Of a DNA stretch of 64,000 bases, positions 47,717 to 58,355 are shown one piece after another (the stretch's first letter is position 1; each line of letters begins with the position of its first letter). The position numbers and the translations under genes are program-made. Origin of the DNA: a bacterium endosymbiont of Escarpia laminata. Its GTDB lineage: Bacteria; Pseudomonadota; Gammaproteobacteria; Chromatiales; Chromatiaceae. The notes below the pieces were generated by a model. The model worked only from the letters and a program-made list of their open reading frames with translations. It ran no database searches and was not told the origin of the DNA. The stretch spans positions 16,174 through 80,173 of the forward strand of contig QGON01000053.1 in assembly GCA_003660235.1 (NCBI GenBank), read 5' to 3'.

Positions 47717-48577
47717 ATGATGTCTGATCGACTGCTCATCTGCACTGACCTGGACCGTACGCTGATACCGAATGGTCCGCAGCCCGAGTCACCTGATGTA
47801 CGAGAGCATTTCGCTCTGCTGGTTGCACGGCCCGAGGTCACACTCGCCTACGTCAGCGGGCGCCACCGCGCCCTAGTGGAACAGGCCATCGCCGATACTC
47901 CGCTGCCGCTGCCGGACTTTGTCGTGGGGGATGTCGGCACGACTATCTATTACGTCAGTCCGCAGCAGGAGTGGCAACGGCAGGCAGCATGGGAGGAGGA
48001 GATCGCCCGGGACTGGCAAGGTATGAACCATGCCGGTCTCGAGGTGCTGTTGGCAGATCTGCCGGCGCTTGAGTTACAGGAAAGCGCCAAGCAGAATAGT
48101 TACAAGCTTAGTTACTACGTGGCTCTGCAACAGGATCGGGATACCCTGTCTGTGCTGATAAACCAGCGGCTGGCGTCAAAAGGCGTTAAAGCCAGGCTAA
48201 TCTGGAGTACGGATGAAGCAGCTTGCGTCGGCCTGTTGGACGTACTGCCGGCCCGTGCTTCAAAATACCATGCACTGGAGGCGCTCATGTCGCTGCATGG
48301 TTTTGATTATGGTAATACGGTTTTCTGTGGCGACAGCGGCAACGACATCGAGGTGCTGGCCAGTCCTGTTCCGGCAGTACTGGTTGCCAACAGCGAACCC
48401 GACGTACAGGACCTGGCGCGCAGGCTAGCAGATGACATGGGCCAGGCTGCACAACTGTATATTGCGAAGGGTAATTTCATGGGGTTGAATGGCAACTATA
48501 GCGCCGGCATGCTGGAAGGTATCGCCCACTATCATCCCCAGTCCATCAAATGGATGGGATATAGCCATGAGCGATAA
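47717..48577 (+). CDS. spp: Sucrose-6-phosphate phosphatase
   Basis: A HAD-IIB phosphatase of about 286 residues that releases sucrose from the product of the preceding gene. Motif I is CTDLDRTLIPNG with the nucleophile and acid aspartates, motif II is YVSGRH, and motif IV is FCGDSGNDIEVL. The last part (GNFMGLNGNYSAGMLEG) is typical of this phosphatase family. Start at ATG 47717 or 47720, with GGGA just upstream; longer in-frame sequence lies inside sps. It overlaps fruK by 11 bases. Confidence 0.88.
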   Translation: MMSDRLLICTDLDRTLIPNGPQPESPDVREHFALLVARPEVTLAYVSGRHRALVEQAIADTPLPLPDFVVGDVGTTIYYVSPQQEWQRQAAWEEEIARDWQGMNHAGLEVLLADLPALELQESAKQNSYKLSYYVALQQDRDTLSVLINQRLASKGVKARLIWSTDEAACVGLLDVLPARASKYHALEALMSLHGFDYGNTVFCGDSGNDIEVLASPVPAVLVANSEPDVQDLARRLADDMGQAAQLYIAKGNFMGLNGNYSAGMLEGIAHYHPQSIKWMGYSHER

Positions 48578-49717
48578 GCGCCTGTGTGTTTTCGGCGAGG
48601 TATTGTTCGACCACTTACCGGATGGTGCTCGTGTGCTGGGTGGTGCCCCCTTCAACGTGGCCTGGCACCTTCAGGCCTTCGGCCAGTCGCCATGCTTTAT
48701 TAGCCGGGTGGGCAGGGATGCGGAGGGGGCAAAGGTAAAGACTGCAATGACAGCATGGGGCATGCGTATAGATACGCTGCAGACAGACGACCACTTGCCG
48801 ACGGGCCAGGTCAGCGTAAGCATAGAAGACCAAGTGAGTCTTCGACCTCGTGATAGATTTTGGGACATCCCAGTCCCCAAAATCGACTCGGCCTTCGACA
48901 ACCTGTTTGTGCCCCGGCCGTCCCGGTCACTGGCACTACGCGACAACCTCGCAAGCTCGTTGCCGCTCCGTTGCCAGCTCCCGATGACTGGACGCCGCGC
49001 TCGGATGCCTACTTTGCTTCCCCTCTGGCGCAAGGCACGCCGGGTAAGCAGTGCGGCCTCGCGGCTACCGGGGACTACCAGCCTTCGCTTCGCTCTCCAT
49101 GGCTGGCAGCGGACGAGCCATCCTATGACATCGCGGAACCCGTTGCCTATGATGCAATCGAGCAAGCGGGCGTGAACGCCGGTTGCCACCTGTTTTACCA
49201 TGGCAGCCTGGCTTTGCGTGCAGATACATCGCGCCAGACGGCAGAGCATATAAAAGCACATGATTCCGACATCGTATTCGTCGATGTCAACCTGCGGCCA
49301 CCCTGGTGGCAGCATGATCAGGTTCTGGACATGCTGCGTGGAGCTGACTGGGTCAAGCTCAATACGGATGAGTTGAGTCTGCTCTCTGCTTCTGCCGATG
49401 GGGCAGCATTCATGGCCGAATACAGGCTTCATGGCCTGGTACTCACCCATGGTGCGGCGGGTGCGGAAATCATCACGGCTGACGGTAGTCATATCAGGGT
49501 GCAACCGACGACAGATGCTGCCGTGGTGGACACGGTGGGTGCGGGCGATGCGTTTACCTCGGTGATGATCCTGGGACTGGTCAACGACTGGCCGCTGAAG
49601 ATCACGGCACAACGGGCACAGGCATTTGCGTCCGGACTGGTTGGTCGTCGTGGTGCTACAGTGAGCGACCGGACCTTCTATCAAACTTATATCGATGACT
49701 GGGACATAGTCGTCTGA
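48567..49717 (+). pseudogene. fruK: Fructokinase (PfkB family), interrupted by a 281-bp element
   Basis: A ribokinase-family sugar kinase split by the element at 48831-49111. The first part (48567-48830) starts MSDKRLCVFGEVLFDHLPDG with the sugar-binding GGAPFNVAWHLQAFG. The second part (from 49112) reads DEPSYDIAEPVAYDAI and ends with the catalytic VDTVGAGDAFTSVMILGL. The intervening 281 bases shift the frame by 2; removing them gives a continuous 289-residue protein of normal length. As it stands the N-terminal frame reads through the element and ends in a wrong-frame peptide, so no kinase activity is expected. Confidence 0.88.
48831..49111. mobile_element. 281-bp non-coding repeat element, copy 2
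   Basis: Identical base for base to the reverse complement of 24109-24389, so it lies in the opposite orientation to the other copy with respect to the interrupted gene. Ends are CAAGTGAGTC and TGGCTGGCAGCG. The flanks both read GAC (GAAGAC before, GACGAG after), so a 3-bp target duplication cannot be fully excluded, but copy 1 shows none. No transposase or terminal inverted repeats. Confidence 0.9.
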
Positions 49718-49732
49718 CGAGACAGCAACATA

Positions 49733-51694
49733 ATGTACGAACAGGTATCCCACTCACTGCTGAACAGAATTCTTGACGAAATCAGGCCGGAGATCCGCAA
49801 TCGCAACCTGCGTCACTTCTACACGCGCCTCGGCGCCAACTTCTACGCCGTTTATTCGCTATTTCACCTGCTGTACGGCGGCAGGGAAGACTTTGAGCGG
49901 CAGATGGTCCAACTGGTGGAGGTGATGGCCGCCCAGTACATCCAGCGCGACAGTGCACTGAAAACACTCGACATCAAACGTGAACGCGATCACAACTGGT
50001 TCCTCAGCCAGGAATGGGTCGGCATGGCGCTCTATTCAGATGGCTTCGCCGGCGACATCAAGGGGCTGCGGAAAAAAATCGCTTATTTACAGGAATTGGG
50101 CGTCAACATGATCCATGTGATGCCCATTCTGGAGTGCCCTGCGGGCGCCAGTGACGGTGGCTATGCGGTCAGCAATTTTCGTGACGTGAACAAGCGTGCC
50201 GGCACCTTGAGTGATGTGATGTCTCTGGCAAAGGACCTGCGTCGGCGCGATATGCTTTTGACACTGGACGTCGTGGTAAACCACACATCGGACCAACACG
50301 CATGGGCACGGAAGGCACGCCAGGGCGACAAAAAATATCAGGATTATTATTACATCTTCGACAATCGCGACATTCCGGATATGTTCGAGGAGACCTTGCC
50401 CGAAATCTTCCCGCAAAATGCGCCGGGCAATTTCACCTTCGATGAGACGATGAACAAGTGGGTGATGACGGTCTTCAACAACTACCAGTGGGACCTGAAC
50501 TATAGCAACCCGGCGGTCTTCATCGAAATGCTGGACATCATCCTGTTCTGGGCCAACCAGGGTGCGGACATCGTGCGGCTGGATGCGGTGGCCTTCCTGT
50601 GGAAAAAGATCGGCACGGCTTCCCAGAATGAGCGTGAAGCCCACCTGATCTTGCAGTTGATGAAGGACTGCTGCCACGTCACTGCGCCAGGCGTTTTATT
50701 TATTGCCGAGGCCATCGTTGCCCCGGTAGAGATCACCAAGTATTTCGGTGAAGACGCAATCATTGCCAAGGAATGCGAGATCGCCTATAACGCCACCTTC
50801 ATGGCCCTGCTGTGGGATGCAGTGGCAACCCGCAACACCAAACTGCTAAACCAGGGAATACGCAACCTGCCGGACAAGCTGAACCGGGCTACCTGGCTCA
50901 ACTATGTACGCTGTCACGATGACATCGGCCTGGGTTTTGATGATACCGATATCAAGCAGATAAATTATGAGCCTCATGCACATCGGAAATTCCTGCTCGA
51001 TTACTTAACCGGAGTCTATGACGACTCTCCCGCCCGTGGGCAACCCTTCGGCCGCAACGATAAGACAGGTGATGCCCGCATCTCCGGCGCACTGGCCTCA
51101 CTGGCAGGGCTCGAGACGGCACTGGAAGTCAATGACCCAAAAGCGATTCAGCAAAGTATCGACCTTATCCTGCTGCTGCATAGCATGATCATGTCGTACG
51201 GTGGTATCCCCTTGCTGTATTACGGTGACGAAATCGGCACACTTAATGACCGCACCTTCCTGGAAGATGAAAACAAGGCTCACGACAATCGTTGGATGCA
51301 CCGCCCCAGAATCGACTGGGAAAAGGCCGAACTGCGACACCACCGTGGCAGTCCTGAACAGAAGATCTTCGATGGTCTGAAAAAGATGATTGCGGTGCGC
51401 AAGAGCATTCCCGCCTTTGCCGATTTTAACAACCGCGAGTTGCTGGATACAGGCAATGAGCACCTGTTTATATTCATGCGCAACAATCCCCTGCAGCTCA
51501 ATGATAACGTGCTTGTGGTGGGTAACTTTGACGGTTCACCCCAGTCACTCACGCTCAGTGATCTTGGCAACCGCGGCCTGTTCGAATACGCACAGCTGCA
51601 GGATCTTTACTCGGGTGCATCACCACGCCTGTTCAAGGATCAGCTGGTAATACCACCGTACAATTTTTACTGGTTAACCGATTTCAAGTCGTGA
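49733..51694 (+). CDS. ams: Amylosucrase (GH13)
   Basis: A 653-residue alpha-glucan-forming enzyme that uses sucrose as glucosyl donor and releases fructose. GADIVRLDAVAF holds the nucleophilic Asp, VLFIAEAIV the acid/base Glu and RCHDDIGLGFDD the third acidic residue. LDVVVNHTSDQHAW and GGIPLLYYGDEIG are conserved GH13 regions, and an N-terminal helical domain is present as in Neisseria amylosucrase. In the known methanotroph cluster it follows fruK, which would phosphorylate the released fructose. Confidence 0.92.
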   Translation: MYEQVSHSLLNRILDEIRPEIRNRNLRHFYTRLGANFYAVYSLFHLLYGGREDFERQMVQLVEVMAAQYIQRDSALKTLDIKRERDHNWFLSQEWVGMALYSDGFAGDIKGLRKKIAYLQELGVNMIHVMPILECPAGASDGGYAVSNFRDVNKRAGTLSDVMSLAKDLRRRDMLLTLDVVVNHTSDQHAWARKARQGDKKYQDYYYIFDNRDIPDMFEETLPEIFPQNAPGNFTFDETMNKWVMTVFNNYQWDLNYSNPAVFIEMLDIILFWANQGADIVRLDAVAFLWKKIGTASQNEREAHLILQLMKDCCHVTAPGVLFIAEAIVAPVEITKYFGEDAIIAKECEIAYNATFMALLWDAVATRNTKLLNQGIRNLPDKLNRATWLNYVRCHDDIGLGFDDTDIKQINYEPHAHRKFLLDYLTGVYDDSPARGQPFGRNDKTGDARISGALASLAGLETALEVNDPKAIQQSIDLILLLHSMIMSYGGIPLLYYGDEIGTLNDRTFLEDENKAHDNRWMHRPRIDWEKAELRHHRGSPEQKIFDGLKKMIAVRKSIPAFADFNNRELLDTGNEHLFIFMRNNPLQLNDNVLVVGNFDGSPQSLTLSDLGNRGLFEYAQLQDLYSGASPRLFKDQLVIPPYNFYWLTDFKS

Positions 51695-51817
51695 TGATAC
51701 TATGGGTCGGATCTGCAAATTCAGGGCGTATCCGTAGTTCTGGAGTTAGTATCCCCGGCAAAGCTGGTGGATGCAAACTTATTGATTTTAATAGTTTTTG
51801 ATGGTTTGGTATCTACA

Positions 51818-52438
51818 ATGAACCCCAGATTATTGCTGTTGCTGGCACTGCTTTGGACCTCAATCGCCGTTCAGGCGGATGAGGGGGCCAAACAGCTGCA
51901 ACTTTTTCTGCACAATCTGAACACCTTGCAGGCGGATTTTCAGCAGACACTGACGACCCCGGAGCTTGAAGGCGTCTATATTACCAACGGCACCTTCTAT
52001 CTCAACCGCCCCGGGCGTTTTCGCTGGGAATATGCGCCACCGAATGAACAGGTCATTGTCGCCGATGGCAACCGTGTCTGGCTCCATGACGTCGAGTTGG
52101 AACAGGTTTCCCACCGCAGTCAGCATGAGACGTTAAAGGGGTCGCCGGCACTGCTGCTGAGCGATACCAGCCCGGTTGAGCGCCATTTCGAAATACGGGA
52201 GCTGGGGGAAAAAGAGGGGTTGATCTGGGTGGAGCTCCTGCCCAAGCAGAAGGATGTGCAGTTCAACAGTCTGCGCCTTGGATTGGCTGATCATGAACTG
52301 CGGCGTATGGAGATGTCCGACAGCTTTGGACAGGTAACCCGTTTCGTCTTTTCCAACATAGCGCGCAACACAGAACTGCGAGACGAACTGTTTATCTTCG
52401 ATCCCCCATCAGGCCTTGATCTGATCGGCGATCTATGA
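51818..52438 (+). CDS. lolA: Outer-membrane lipoprotein carrier protein
   Basis: A 206-residue periplasmic chaperone that carries lipoproteins from LolCDE to LolB. The start at 51818 gives the signal peptide [39 protein letters not shown] and [19 protein letters not shown] are family-typical half-barrel strands. Its stop overlaps rarA by 4 bases, the usual ftsK-lolA-rarA order. Confidence 0.92.
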   Translation: MNPRLLLLLALLWTSIAVQADEGAKQLQLFLHNLNTLQADFQQTLTTPELEGVYITNGTFYLNRPGRFRWEYAPPNEQVIVADGNRVWLHDVELEQVSHRSQHETLKGSPALLLSDTSPVERHFEIRELGEKEGLIWVELLPKQKDVQFNSLRLGLADHELRRMEMSDSFGQVTRFVFSNIARNTELRDELFIFDPPSGLDLIGDL

Positions 52439-53757
52439 CCGAAGCCGACCTGTTCAGCCGCAAGCCCGATAGTGGGATGCGCCCGCTGGCGGATCGCATT
52501 CGCCCCCGCACTTTGGATGAGTTTATCGGGCAGACGCACATCATTGCTCCGGGTAAACCACTGAGGCGGGCAATCGAGGAGGATCGGCTGCACTCGATGA
52601 TCTTCTGGGGGCCGCCGGGAACCGGCAAGACCACCCTCGCCAGTCTTATTGCCAGGCACTCCGGTGCCAACTTTCTCAGCCTCTCGGCGGTGTTGTCCGG
52701 TGTAAAGGACATCCGAGCTGCAGTTGAGCAGGCGCGTCTCTCCCGGCAGCAGGAGAATCGGGCAACCGTGCTGTTCATCGATGAGGTGCACCGTTTCAAC
52801 AAGTCCCAGCAGGATGCGTTTCTTCCCCATGTGGAGGATGGCACCGTCGTCTTTATCGGCGCCACTACAGAGAACCCTTCGTTTGAACTCAACAATGCAC
52901 TCCTCTCCCGCGCGCGTACCTATGTACTCAAGTCCCTGACCGAGGAAGATATAAAACGCATCATTCGACAGGCATTGAGCGAAAAGGAGCGGGGGTTGGG
53001 AGAGCGTGAACTACAGATGGACGATGATGTTTGCGGGATGCTGGCGGAAGCGGCGGATGGCGATGCCCGCCGGGCCTTGAATCTGCTGGAGATTGCCTCC
53101 GACCTGAGTGAAAACAGCGTGATTGGAAAACAGGTTATCGAAGAGGTTGCGACCGGTACATTGCGGCGCTTCGATAAAGGCGGAGAGGCATTTTACGATC
53201 AAATCTCCGCTCTGCATAAATCGGTACGGGGTTCGGCCCCACAAGCGGCGCTCTACTGGCTTGCCCGTATGATCGATGGGGGTTGCGATCCCCTCTATAT
53301 TGCCCGCCGTGTGGTGCGAATGGCATCCGAGGATATCGGCAATGCCGACCCACGGGCACTGGAGATAACACTCAATGCCTGGGATACCCAAGAGCGTCTC
53401 GGCAGCCCGGAAGGGGAGTTGGCCATTGCCCAGGCGGTGACCTATCTGGCCTGTGCGCCAAAAAGCAACGCAGTCTATAGCGCCTGGAAAAGTGCACTTG
53501 CCGAGGTAAGGCAGTCTGGTTCTCTTGAGGTACCTTTGCATCTTCGCAATGCGCCGACCAAACTGATGAAGGAACTCGACTACGGCAAGGCCTACCGTTA
53601 TGCTCACGATGAACCCCATGGCTATGCCGCCGGGGAAAACTATCTGCCCGAACAGCTCGCCGGTCGTGAATTCTATCTTCCCGTGGACAGGGGGTTGGAG
53701 ATCAAGATTGCCGAGAAGCTGGCCTACCTGAAAAAACTGGATGTTGAGTCTTCGTAA
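52435..53757 (+). CDS. rarA: Replication-associated recombination protein RarA
   Basis: A 440-residue AAA+ clamp-loader-like ATPase acting at stalled replication forks. Walker A is GPPGTGKTT, Walker [20 protein letters not shown], and sensor 1 lies in [14 protein letters not shown]. The C-terminal tetramerisation domain ([20 protein letters not shown]) is complete. The length matches MgsA/RarA. Confidence 0.95.
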   Translation: MTEADLFSRKPDSGMRPLADRIRPRTLDEFIGQTHIIAPGKPLRRAIEEDRLHSMIFWGPPGTGKTTLASLIARHSGANFLSLSAVLSGVKDIRAAVEQARLSRQQENRATVLFIDEVHRFNKSQQDAFLPHVEDGTVVFIGATTENPSFELNNALLSRARTYVLKSLTEEDIKRIIRQALSEKERGLGERELQMDDDVCGMLAEAADGDARRALNLLEIASDLSENSVIGKQVIEEVATGTLRRFDKGGEAFYDQISALHKSVRGSAPQAALYWLARMIDGGCDPLYIARRVVRMASEDIGNADPRALEITLNAWDTQERLGSPEGELAIAQAVTYLACAPKSNAVYSAWKSALAEVRQSGSLEVPLHLRNAPTKLMKELDYGKAYRYAHDEPHGYAAGENYLPEQLAGREFYLPVDRGLEIKIAEKLAYLKKLDVESS

Positions 53758-53828
53758 TTAGCACACTACCCATCCCATAACAGCATAGGTAGAATGCCCC
53801 GTTTCAGCATGCTCAGAGGATAGTAGGT

Positions 53829-54199
53829 TTGACGCAGCTATTTGCCATCGCGGCAGGCGGCGCCGCAGGGGCGGTTTTCCGCTTCTGGGTTTCCAGCGGT
53901 ATTTACGGTCTGTTTGGCCGTAGCTTCCCGTTTGGCACCCTTGTGGTCAATGTTGTGGGCTCACTACTGATGGGTTTTCTCTACATTATGCTGCTGGAGA
54001 GGATGACCGTTGCGTCGGAGATGCGTGCCGCACTGTTGGTGGGTTTTCTGGGGGCGTTTACCACTTTCTCAACATTCTCCATTGAAACTTTGAACCTGAT
54101 CGAGCAGGCGGATTTTTTGAAAGCGGGCCTGAACATTGTTTTCAGTGTCACCGCTTGTTTGCTGGCCTGCTGGTTTGGCGTCTTACTTGGGAGACAGCT

Positions 54200-54203
<4 letters not shown>
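53829..54203 (+). CDS. crcB: Fluoride exporter CrcB (Fluc)
   Basis: A 124-residue four-helix membrane protein forming dual-topology dimers. The GAFTTFSTFSIET segment carries the conserved fluoride-track phenylalanines; GGAAGAVFRFWVS is the N-terminal motif. The start is TTG at 53829 and its stop overlaps the DUF190 gene by 4 bases. The 70 bases upstream do not show a fluoride riboswitch that I can recognise. Confidence 0.92.
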
Positions 54204-55784
<1,581 letters not shown>

Positions 55785-55786
55785 TG

Positions 55787-55910
55787 TCCATCCATAAACA
55801 GCGACTCTCGCTAAGACGCTAAGATCGCAAAGTTATAACTTAACGTATAATAATTGTTTCTTGGCATTCTTTGCGCTTTTGCGAGAGAAATCTTAATGTT
55901 TATGGATGGA
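55787..55910. mobile_element. 124-bp MITE-like element with 14-bp terminal inverted repeats
   Basis: TCCATCCATAAACA at 55787-55800 is the exact reverse complement of TGTTTATGGATGGA at 55897-55910. Inside, CTCTCGCTAAGACGC... and ...CTTTGCGCTTTTGCGAGAG form a second inverted pair. TTATTTAG occurs on both sides (55777-55784 and 55913-55920), separated from the element by two bases, and may be a target duplication. No coding capacity. Confidence 0.75.
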
Positions 55911-55927
55911 AATTATTTAGAGTCAAG

Positions 55928-56002
55928 ATGTAGGTTGGCGTAGCGTAACCCAACAGGAATCAAAAACTTGTCGGGTTACGCTATCGCTAACCCGACCTAC
56001 AT
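55928..56002. repeat. Palindromic intergenic repeat after serS
   Basis: ATGTAGGT at the left end is mirrored by ACCTACAT at the right. Between them GTAGCGTAACCC and GGGTTACGCTATCG pair to form a long imperfect hairpin. This is a REP-like sequence type that recurs in gammaproteobacterial intergenic regions. It lies between the convergent serS and ccmI genes and could also limit read-through. Confidence 0.7.
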
Positions 56003-56047
56003 AGAAACTTTTGCGGCACACTCATCCGGGAAACGCCGCATAGCGGA

Positions 56048-57328
56048 TCAGGGATGCAGCCCGTTGATGATAACTTTTACTGTGCCTGCCTGGCCGGGTG
56101 TGACGGGTTTGACCTCGCCCTCCGGGTCACCGCTCTGAGCAATGGGGTTGCCGGAGAGCGAGATGCGTGCGCCCACCACAACTTCAGGAAAGTTGGAGAG
56201 CTTGAACTGCGGCATCATCGCCATGCCGTCATCCAGTTCTATTGTCAGGGGCAGATCCCGCACCTGCTTGCGCGCTGCCGCCAGAGGCATCGGCGGTCCC
56301 TTCATCGCCTTGGCGTAGATAAACACCAAATCGGTAGGATTGGTCCTGGCCTTCATCTCTTCGGATAACGCAATCTCCAGGGTTATCCTGGATTTGTTCG
56401 CTGCAGCTGCTTTGGGTGCAGGTTCGGCAGCAGGCTGCTGCTGTACGATACTGGGCAGCTTTGGTACCTCGCCCATCTCTCTGCGCGCATCCTCAAGTGC
56501 GTTCGTGATGGTGGCCGCATCCTTGTTATCCGGGCCGAGCAGAATCTGCGCTCTCTCCCAATGCTCGATGGCAGCGGGGTAGTTTCCGCGCTGGTAGGAG
56601 ACTATTCCCATCATCCAGCGTGAATTGGGGTTATCCCCATCCAGTTTGACGGCCTTCTCGACGAGGGATGCAGCCTTGCCGGTGAAGTTGTTGCCCTCTG
56701 TTTTAGCCAGGCCCTCTGCGTAGGCCAGCAAAACGGCGGTGTTTTCCGGGGCGAGTTTCATCGCCTGTCCATAGGCCTCAAGTCCCTCTTGAACCCTACT
56801 CATGGACATGTAGCTGCGGGCCAGCATCAACCAGCCGTCTATGTTCTCGGGTTGATCCACCAGTTTATCCGCCAGTTTTTGCACCAGCTCTTCCATTGGG
56901 GGCAGGTCTTTGGCTTTTGCCTGGGCGCTGTTCACAGTATTGTCAGGTACCTGGCCCGCCAGACGTGGAATGATTTCAGGGGTGCCCAGTATCTGATAGA
57001 GGATCACGGCGCTGACAGGGATAAGCACTGCTGTGCCCATTGCCCACCTTCCGCTGCTGCTGTTCATCGCTGCAGGCGCCACCTTGTCGCCCGAGACATC
57101 GGTCAAGAGTTCTTTTTCAAGATCCTTGCGTGCAGCATCATAACGGGTCTGATCGAGAATGCCGCTGTCGAGATCGTTATCCAGTTCTTCAAGCTGTTGC
57201 TGGAAAACCTCAAGATTGAGTTCATCGGAACTGATGCCTGTATTCTTAAAGCCTCTTAGTAAAGGCAGAACAATAAAGGCCATGGCCAGGAGGGTCAGCC
57301 CGGCCGCAATAATCCAGAAAAAGGTCAT
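56048..57328 (-). CDS. ccmI: Cytochrome c maturation protein CcmI (TPR)
   Basis: A 426-residue protein with two N-terminal membrane helices (about 4-22 and 95-112) joined by a coiled-coil loop. A periplasmic TPR domain (about 140-290; LAEGLAKTEGNN, ARSYMSMSRVQEGLEAYGQAM) and a C-terminal beta domain follow. CcmI presents apocytochrome to CcmH and CcmF. It is the last gene of the ccm operon, overlapping ccmH by 4 bases. Confidence 0.9.
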   Translation of the reverse strand: MTFFWIIAAGLTLLAMAFIVLPLLRGFKNTGISSDELNLEVFQQQLEELDNDLDSGILDQTRYDAARKDLEKELLTDVSGDKVAPAAMNSSSGRWAMGTAVLIPVSAVILYQILGTPEIIPRLAGQVPDNTVNSAQAKAKDLPPMEELVQKLADKLVDQPENIDGWLMLARSYMSMSRVQEGLEAYGQAMKLAPENTAVLLAYAEGLAKTEGNNFTGKAASLVEKAVKLDGDNPNSRWMMGIVSYQRGNYPAAIEHWERAQILLGPDNKDAATITNALEDARREMGEVPKLPSIVQQQPAAEPAPKAAAANKSRITLEIALSEEMKARTNPTDLVFIYAKAMKGPPMPLAAARKQVRDLPLTIELDDGMAMMPQFKLSNFPEVVVGARISLSGNPIAQSGDPEGEVKPVTPGQAGTVKVIINGLHP

Positions 57329-57813
57329 TTTTTTGCGTCCTTGGAATCAGACGGTTGTTTAAGAAGGGTATCGAGCCGTTGCTGCTCGTTGTCGGAGAGT
57401 TCAGTCTCCTGCGCCACGCTCTTTTTTCGTAACGCCCGGATGAGTAAAACAGCACCGATCAGCAGCAGAAACAGCGGGCCGAACCAGAGCGGATAGGTCG
57501 AGGGTTTCATCGGCGGATCGTAGAGGACAAAATCACCATATCGGGCAACCATGAATTGGATGACGTCGTCCTTATCCTGTCCCGCCGTCATCATATCGAA
57601 AATCTCGTTGCGCAGATCCACCGCCAGTTCAGCATTGGAACCCGCGAGGGATTCATTCTGGCAGACGAGACAGCGCATCTCCTCGATGACGTTGCGAAAA
57701 TCAGCTGCCTTTTGCGCATCCTCGAACGTGTAATCTGCCAATGTGGCGGCAGAGAGGGGGGTGACGGATATGAGAAAAAACAGGCTCAATAGAAAAATAC
57801 GCACGAACATCAT
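57325..57813 (-). CDS. ccmH: Cytochrome c maturation thiol reductase CcmH
   Basis: A 162-residue exported protein with a signal sequence, the redox motif RCLVCQNESLAGSNAELA (LRCxxC type) and a C-terminal membrane helix (FGPLFLLLIGAVLLI). It keeps the apocytochrome CXXCH cysteines reduced for haem ligation. The short form here, with a separate ccmI, differs from the fused CcmH of E. coli. Confidence 0.92.
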   Translation of the reverse strand: MMFVRIFLLSLFFLISVTPLSAATLADYTFEDAQKAADFRNVIEEMRCLVCQNESLAGSNAELAVDLRNEIFDMMTAGQDKDDVIQFMVARYGDFVLYDPPMKPSTYPLWFGPLFLLLIGAVLLIRALRKKSVAQETELSDNEQQRLDTLLKQPSDSKDAKK

Positions 57814-58355
57814 CCCTTCTTCTTGAGTTCCGCCACCATCGGCAGGATCTTGTCACGAATCAGATCCGGGCTGACCGGACCGGCATGTTTGTAGCGGATG
57901 ATGCCTTGGGCGTCGACCAGGAAGGTCTCCGGTGCGCCGTAAACCCCCAAATCGATGGCTGTACGGCCCTTCTTGTCGAAGATATTGGCGGCATAGGGGT
58001 TGCCCAGTTGCCTGAGCCAGGCCTGTGCTGCGACACGGTCATCCTTCCAGTTGAGTCCGTAGATATCGACCTTGTTCATGCGGCCGAGTTGAACCAGGGT
58101 TTCATGTTCCGCCCGGCAGGAGACACACCAAGTCGCCCAGACGTTGAGCAGATAGACCTTGCCCAGCAGATCCTTATTGGTGATCTGAGTATCGGGTTGT
58201 TCCAACAAGGGCAGAGAGAACTCGGGTACCGGCTTGCCGATCAGCGGGGAGGGGATTGCTCTAGGGTTGTAATTTTCGTCTAATCCCTTGAATAGAAAGG
58301 CGGCAATCACTGCAAAGATCGCCAGAGGTACGAGGAAACGCAGGTAACGACTCAT
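57810..58355 (-). CDS. ccmG: Thiol:disulfide oxidoreductase CcmG/DsbE
   Basis: A 181-residue membrane-anchored thioredoxin-like protein; the start at 58355 gives MSRYLRFLVPLAIFAVIAAF as the anchor. The redox motif is WATWCVSCRAEH, and GAPETFLVDAQGII has the cis-proline region. It reduces CcmH or the apocytochrome in the periplasm. It overlaps ccmF and ccmH by 4 bases each. Confidence 0.93.
   Translation of the reverse strand: MSRYLRFLVPLAIFAVIAAFLFKGLDENYNPRAIPSPLIGKPVPEFSLPLLEQPDTQITNKDLLGKVYLLNVWATWCVSCRAEHETLVQLGRMNKVDIYGLNWKDDRVAAQAWLRQLGNPYAANIFDKKGRTAIDLGVYGAPETFLVDAQGIIRYKHAGPVSPDLIRDKILPMVAELKKKG

Noticed and set aside
48860..49717. Independent gene starting inside the 281-bp element
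   Set aside because: The first 80 residues are translated repeat sequence and the remainder is the C-terminal part of the PfkB-type kinase; no ribosome binding site supports the start.
53758..53828. Fluoride riboswitch before crcB
   Set aside because: Only about 70 bases separate rarA and crcB, and I could not find the conserved pseudoknot elements of the crcB motif.
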